In this document: positions 58,446 to 64,000 of the stretch, in pieces
Layout: each line of letters begins with the position of its first letter
Numbering within the stretch: the first letter of the stretch is position 1
From: Theobroma cacao
Lineage: Eukaryota; Streptophyta; Magnoliopsida; Malvales; Malvaceae
Assembly: GCF_000208745.1 (NCBI RefSeq)
Contig: NC_030857.1
Location: 18,667,295-18,731,294, forward strand
Direction of reading: 5' to 3'
Length of the DNA stretch: 64,000 nucleotides
The notes under the pieces: generated by a model
What the model was told of the DNA's origin: nothing
Databases searched by the model: none
What the model saw: the letters and a program-made list of their open reading frames with translations, nothing else
Position numbers and translations under genes: made by a program

Positions 58446-61138
58446 TGTCACGACCCGAAACTCCCATCGAGCCCGTGACAACCGCTGCGACGTCCCGATA
58501 GGCACTCATTACCCCGAATGCCGATCGAAACTCCGCAAGGCTTAACATCAGCTTTCACATCTCCCCAGTGAGCGACAGTTATTAAATCTCACATTTCAAA
58601 AAAATCATAAGTCATTTCCAAATCAAAACAATAAAATATTACTTTCTGGCTCACAGGGGCATTTTTGTCATTTTTCTTCGAAAATACCGAAACTTGCCAA
58701 AAACATGGTGTAAAAGCTAAATATATTCATACATACTTTAAATCAAAAACTGAAGAATAAAATTACTTTTACAGTGATACATGAGCCCCCAACTGACTAA
58801 GAAGATGTAGGGCTATGAACCCTTACTTTCTAGGATGCAACTCCGAGATTAATTCTCGTCTTAATCAACTATCAACAAATTGTCATGAGCCTGAAAAATG
58901 GATAGGAAGAGGGGTGAGATTATGATTACATAATCCTAGTGAGTAGACAGACATCATCAAAATAATCTAAAGCCGAGTAATAGGAGACAATTAAAATAAT
59001 TCATCCCAACCCATATAAATAATTGGATTTCATTCAATTACTCAACATGGCTTATGCACTTTTCAAAACTTGGCCCTTGCCAAAAATCTATTCTCGGAGA
59101 TACTCCGCGGAGGCATCTTATCGAGACCGCCAAGGCTGTTTATTGTCACACACACAAACACATTTCACCTCTGACAACACAGCCGTTCCTTGGCGTTGGC
59201 TGAGTCTCACTCTCACGTGGTGGCTCGAACGTGAGGTGCACTCAAATCCTACCTCGGGAGTTATCCTACGCGCCTCTCCAAACGAGGTAAGCTCAATAAT
59301 TGGGAACCGTGCCCCTCTAATTAGGCTAGCCCACGGAACCTCCGTCACTGCAGTGCCCACTTTATAACCCACAAACCAATAAAATCACAATAGTATGACA
59401 TGACTCACTTAACACATTCAAGGCAAATCAAAGCAGTTCACATATTCTTTAAATCATAAAAATAACCAGTCATACCCACCTTTATCATAAGCCATTTAAT
59501 GTAAAATCATGGATAAACAACACAATCATAGTATAGGTCTCCAATTACTCTATTTTNNNNNNNNNNNNNNNNNNNNNNNNNNNNNNNNNNNNNNNNNNNN
59601 NNNNNNNNNNNNNNNNNNNNNNNNNNNNNNNNNNNNNNNNNNNNNNNNNNNNNNNNNNNNNNNNNNNNNNNNNNNNNNNNNNNNNNNNNNNNNNNNNNNN
59701 NNNNNNNNNNNNNNNNNNNNNNNNNNNNNNNNNNNNNNNNNNNNNNNNNNNNNNNNNNNNNNNNNNNNNNNNNNNNNNNNNNNNNNNNNNNNNNNNNNNN
59801 NNNNNNNNNNNNNNNNNNNNNNNNNNNNNNNNNNNNNNNNNNNNNNNNNNNNNNNNNNNNNNNNNNNNNNNNNNNNNNNNNNNNNNNNNNNNNNNNNNNN
59901 NNNNNNNNNNNNNNNNNNNNNNNNNNNNNNNNNNNNNNNNNNNNNNNNNNNNNNNNNNNNNNNNNNNNNNNNNNNNNNNNNNNNNNNNNNNNNNNNNNNN
60001 NNNNNNNNNNNNNNNNNNNNNNNNNNNNNNNNNNNNNNNNNNNNNNNNNNNNNNNNNNNNNNNNNNNNNNNNNNNNNNNNNNNNNNNNNNNNNNNNNNNN
60101 NNNNNNNNNNNNNNNNNNNNNNNNNNNNNNNNNNNNNNNNNNNNNNNNNNNNNNNNNNNNNNNNNNNNNNNNNNNNNNNNNNNNNNNNNNNNNNNNNNNN
60201 NNNNNNNNNNNNNNNNNNNNNNNNNNNNNNNNNNNNNNNNNNNNNNNNNNNNNNNNNNNNNNNNNNNNNNNNNNNNNNNNNNNNNNNNNNNNNNNNNNNN
60301 NNNNNNNNNNNNNNNNNNNNNNNNNNNNNNNNNNNNNNNNNNNNNNNNNNNNNNNNNNNNNNNNNNNNNNNNNNNNNNNNNNNNNNNNNNNNNNNNNNNN
60401 NNNNNNNNNNNNNNNNNNNNNNNNNNNNNNNNNNNNNNNNNNNNNNNNNNNNNNNNNNNNNNNNNNNNGTTTGGCTGATCACTATGGGAGAAATAGGCTG
60501 ATTTTTTTGCCTTCTTATAAAGAGATAATAAAATAATAAAAACATGACACATGGCATTTCCTTATTGGTTCAAATTTTAAATATTTAACTTTTAATTCTT
60601 TAATTCTCCACCACACATTTCTCATGTTTATCCATTTCCATGATGAATAAAATCCCTTGGTCTTGACAAGTGTCGAGGTGAAAATTTACCGATTTGCCCC
60701 CGGGGTGACAAAATTACCATTTCACCCTTATACTCCAAATTATATCGAAATTAAAATTTTTCACTTCTAAACTTCAAATCATACTCCAATACTCAAATCA
60801 TACTCCAATAAGTCAAATAGACCAAAAAAATCTTTTCTAAAAATTTTCATTTTGTCCCCAAGTGGCAAATGACCATTTTACCCCTAGATAGTGAAAATTT
60901 CGGTTTGACTCCAAATTGATCCTCGAACTCCGAATTACCATTTTGAATCATCCCTGAACTGTGACACTCTTAATGTCACCTTAAAATTCCTATTTGAACT
61001 AGTTGAGGCTTAATCGACTTAATGTTACCATTAGGGGCAATATCGTCTTTTAACGATTTCTCAAACTTCCTAAATATGTAACCATTCTATTGAGCATGTA
61101 AATGACATCGTAATTATTTTATAGAACAGGGTTTGACA
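58446..61138 (-). mobile_element. LTR-like unit E (solo LTR), with assembly gap
   Basis: On the + strand it runs from TGTCACGACCCG to CAGGGTTTGACA. The target duplication CTTAT lies at 58441-58445 and 61139-61143. The family-orientation start TGTCAAACCCTGTTC is nearly that of unit B. The interior contains 912 N. Flanking copia sequence joins in frame when the unit is removed. Confidence 0.87.
59557..60468. other. Assembly gap (912 N)
   Basis: Unknown bases inside unit E. By alignment to unit A the missing part corresponds to about 16533-17519, roughly 990 bp, so the N count is a reasonable estimate. Open frames across the N run are meaningless. Confidence 0.95.
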
Positions 61139-63110
61139 CTTATAGATATAATTTTTCTAAGATAACCAAATACCAATTCTCAAATGATGAACTTCAAGTC
61201 CAAGAAAATATCTCATAAGTCCCAAGTCAGTTATTTCAAATTCTACTTGCATCTGAGATATAAAATTTTGCAAGACGTTTTCACAATTTCTAGTAACTAG
61301 TAGATCATCCACATACAATGACACTATCAATAGAAATTTGTTACCTGATTCAAAAGTGTACAATGTGGTTTCATTCTAACTTTTAACAAAGCCTCGATGA
61401 ATCAAGTGGTCATTGATTCTGCTGTACCATCTCCTTAGTGCTTGTTTCAATCCATATAAAGCCTTATGGAGCTTATATACCTTGTTATCACCTAATGAAA
61501 GTTCAAACCCTTCAGGTTGTTCAATATAAATTTCCTCTTCTAAGATGCCATTGAGAAATGTAGATTTTATGTCTAAATGATAGACATTCCACTTAAGTGC
61601 AGCAGCCAGAGCTAACAATAATCTGATTGTGTCATACCTAGCTATTGGAGTAAATGTTTCTCCATAATCAACACTAGGTAGTTGAATGTAGCCCTTGGCT
61701 ACTAATCGAGCTTTGCATCTGTTAAGAGAACCATCAGGATTTAACTTCTTCTTGAATATTCATTTGACACCAATGATGTTTCTATTTTCAGATCTGTCTA
61801 CCAAAGACTAGGTGCCATTTTTCTAGATCATTTGAAGTTTTTCCTGCATAGCTTTAAACTAGATAGAATATTTATAAGCTTCAGTATAGCAACTAGGTTC
61901 TTTAATAGTCACCAAGCTATTCTGATATATGTCTTCAAGTGATCTGGTTCCCCTAACTGGCAGATCATCTATACTTTCATCTTCTTGAATTTCAACTTGA
62001 GTATCAGAAGCAGAATTTGATCATGCTGGCTTGGAGATGATAGTTGAGGCTGAGGTTCATTCCAGTTCCAACTTGAAGCTTCATCAAACACTACATCTCT
62101 ACTCACAACTTTATTTTTTCTTGGCAAATAAATTCTGTATGCCTTAGCTTGAGCACTATAGCCAACAAATACTCCTGATTTAGCTTTTTCACTCAATTTA
62201 TTTCTCAAGATATTTGGTATGTGCACATAACATACACAACTAAACACTTTCAAATAAGCAACTGAGGGCATGAAACCATACCATGCTTCAAAAGGGATTC
62301 GGTTATTCAGGGCATGAGTTGGTAACAAATTTTGCAAATATACAACAGTATTTGCAGCTTTTGCCCAAAACTTCTGGGGCATCTTTTTCTGATATAACAA
62401 ACATCTGTTCATATCCATAACTGTTCTATTTTTCCTTTCACTGACTCCATTCTGCTGAAGAGTGCATGGAGCAATAAGTTGATGAACTATCCCTTGCTAA
62501 TTGAGAAGTTGAGTGAATTCATTGGAAGTATATTCACCACCATTATCAATCCTCAAGGTTTTGATTTTGTGACCAGTTTCAAGTTCAACTCTGGTTTTGA
62601 AGTTTTTAAACAAATCAAATACTTCTGACTTGAATTTCATGAAGAAAATCCAACTCTATCTGGTCATATAATCAATAAACAGAAGATAAAACTTACTGCC
62701 ATTTAGTGATTCCTCACTAAGAGGTCTGCCTATATTAGAGTGAATTAGTTCAAGCTTTGACTTGGTTTTGCTGGGACTGCTCAAAGGAAAAAGTTTCCTT
62801 GAAATCTTACCAAGCTGACATACAATGCATATTGAAGCATTATTAGATATCTTTGGAAGGTTATCAAGCATACCTGAGTTGCTGACTTGTTCCAAGGTCT
62901 TGTAATTGCAGTGACCAAGTCTTTTGTGCCAAAGATCAATCAATGAAACAAATTGTTCCTCAACTTGCAAACATAGATGCTCAAGTTTAATAAGAAAACA
63001 TATATTCCTCATTGGTATGGTCATAAGATATGCACTTAAGGGGTTGTAAATTCTGCAAGCTTTACCTTTGAACAATAGAACATAACCATCTTCTAACAAT
63101 TGTCCAACAC

Positions 63111-64000
63111 TGTCAAGCCCAGCCCTAAATTATCTACCATGTTACACATGAGACTGATAGAGTGATTGTATATTTGAACAGCCCCGAAAGAATATTTAAA
63201 AGTTGGTATTGTGCTTAGAAGTACAAGTAAGTCGATTTATACCTCGAGCTAATTAAAATAGGGATTTTAAGGTAAAATTAAGAGTTTCACAGTCCAGAGA
63301 TGACTCAAAATGGTAATTCGGAGTTCGAGGATCAATTTGGAGTCAAATAAGAATTTTCACTATCTAGGAGCAAAATGGTCATTTACCACTTGAGGATAAA
63401 ATGGAAATTTTAGCAAAAAACTTTTTGGCCCCATTTGACTTATTAGAGTATGATTTGAGTATTGGAGTATGATTTGAGGTTTAAAAGTAAAAAATTTTAA
63501 TTTCGGTATAATTTGGAGTATAGGGGAGAAATGATAATTTTACCATTCCGGGGGTAAATCGGTAAATTTTCACCCCCGACACTTGTCAAGACCAAGCGAT
63601 TTTATTCATCATGGAAATGGATAAACATGAGAAATGTGTGGTGGAGAATTAAAGAATTAAAAGTCAAATATTTAAAATTTGAACCAATAAGGAAATGCCA
63701 TCTGTCATGTTTTTTTTATTTTATTGTTTCTTTATAAAAAAGCATAAAAATCAGCCCATTTCTCCCATAGTGGTCAGCCAAACCAGAAGAGAAGAGAAAC
63801 CAAGGAAGAACAAACCCTAAGTGGGAAAAATCAAAGAGAAAATGTTGGAATTCAAGGATTTGATCAAGCAAAGGTAAAATTTATTTGATTTTGCTAGTGA
63901 TTTACCTTACCCATGCATTTTCCCTTAATTTCCATGGTTGAAAAACATGCTTTCATGGTGAATTCATGGCTGGTCAAAATGGGTATGGAGAGAGAATGAT
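63111..64000 (+). mobile_element. LTR-like unit F (5' part, runs off the window)
   Basis: It starts TGTCAAGCCCAGCCC directly after AACAC (63106-63110), the expected target copy; the second copy is beyond the window. It matches unit B closely from about 63250 on, including GAATTCATGGCTGGTCAAAA near 63960. It shows a clear promoter-like series: TATAAAAA (63733-63740), AGCCCATT (63753-63760), telo-box AAACCCTAA (63822-63830), then AAAG|GTAAAATT at about 63872. Confidence 0.85.

Larger units (their letters stand above)
57919..63110 (-). mobile_element. Ty1-copia retrotransposon body, broken by units E and F
   Basis: The order on the - strand is that of Ty1-copia: GAG-pre-integrase (63099-62850, LWHKRLGHCNYKTLEQ with CIVCQLGK), integrase (to about 62000: LRIDNGGEY and NGVSERKNRT carry the second Asp and the Glu), reverse transcriptase (61620-61144: [30 protein letters not shown] with YVDD at about 61303-61314), and RNase H (58445-57919: GYTNSDFPGS, VESEYVAATEAA). 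Unit E separates RT from RNase H; without it the reading KNYIYK-VLKKFQMLDCK is continuous. Unit F cuts the pre-integrase side at VGQLLE. The first integrase Asp is Asn (LIHSN, codon 62734-62736) and several stops occur. The element is dead. Confidence 0.88.

Noticed and set aside
59509..60557. Three frames of about 330 codons across the N run
   Set aside because: They consist almost entirely of unknown bases.

Overview
This is nuclear DNA of a flowering plant, most likely a eudicot. The signs are intron-containing plant genes, an intronless tandem cluster of lectin receptor kinases, AT-rich intergenic DNA, and several superfamilies of decayed transposable elements. I cannot name the species from sequence alone. 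About half of the window is recognisably transposon-derived.

Layout: 1-204 is the last exon of an unidentified gene. 810-4365 is a three-exon GT47 exostosin-family glycosyltransferase. 4366-12390 is gene-poor and holds a Ty1-copia gag fragment (about 6.9-7.7 kb) and an LTR-like relic (8.4-9.35 kb). 12494-15130 is a four-exon GDSL-type esterase/lipase. Its 3' end is followed by two nested copies of a long-terminal-repeat-like unit (15232-21113). 21.7-22.65 kb is a decayed Ty3-gypsy integrase. About 23.1-36.6 kb is a decayed MULE (Mutator-like element) of the Kaonashi kind. It has a DUF1985/ULP1-protease-like pseudogene on the + strand, a mudrA-type transposase pseudogene on the - strand, and minisatellites near both ends. 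36925-38255 is a hAT-like non-autonomous element with an exact 8-bp target duplication. 38.4-48.3 kb is a tandem duplication (offset about 4.81 kb) of a two-gene block. Each block has one full G-type lectin receptor kinase plus one shorter lectin gene, which is broken in block 1 and kinase-less but open in block 2. 51.5-56.7 kb is a copia LTR and leader interrupted by another LTR-like unit. 56.8-57.66 kb is a broken organic-cation-transporter fragment. 57.7-63.1 kb is a copia element cut by two more LTR-like units, one of which contains an assembly gap.

The main structural theme is one family of about 2.95-kb LTR-like units (A-F), present six times. Five are complete and each has a 5-bp target-site duplication that I could read directly; the sixth runs off the window. 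None is paired into a full element, so they look like solo LTRs. They landed in another copy of themselves, a MULE minisatellite, two copia elements, and the poly(A) region of the lipase gene.

The intact genes have separate roles: cell-wall or Golgi glycan synthesis (GT47), secreted ester hydrolysis (GDSL), and cell-surface perception and signalling (the lectin kinases and their kinase-less relative). Nothing shows that they work as one pathway.
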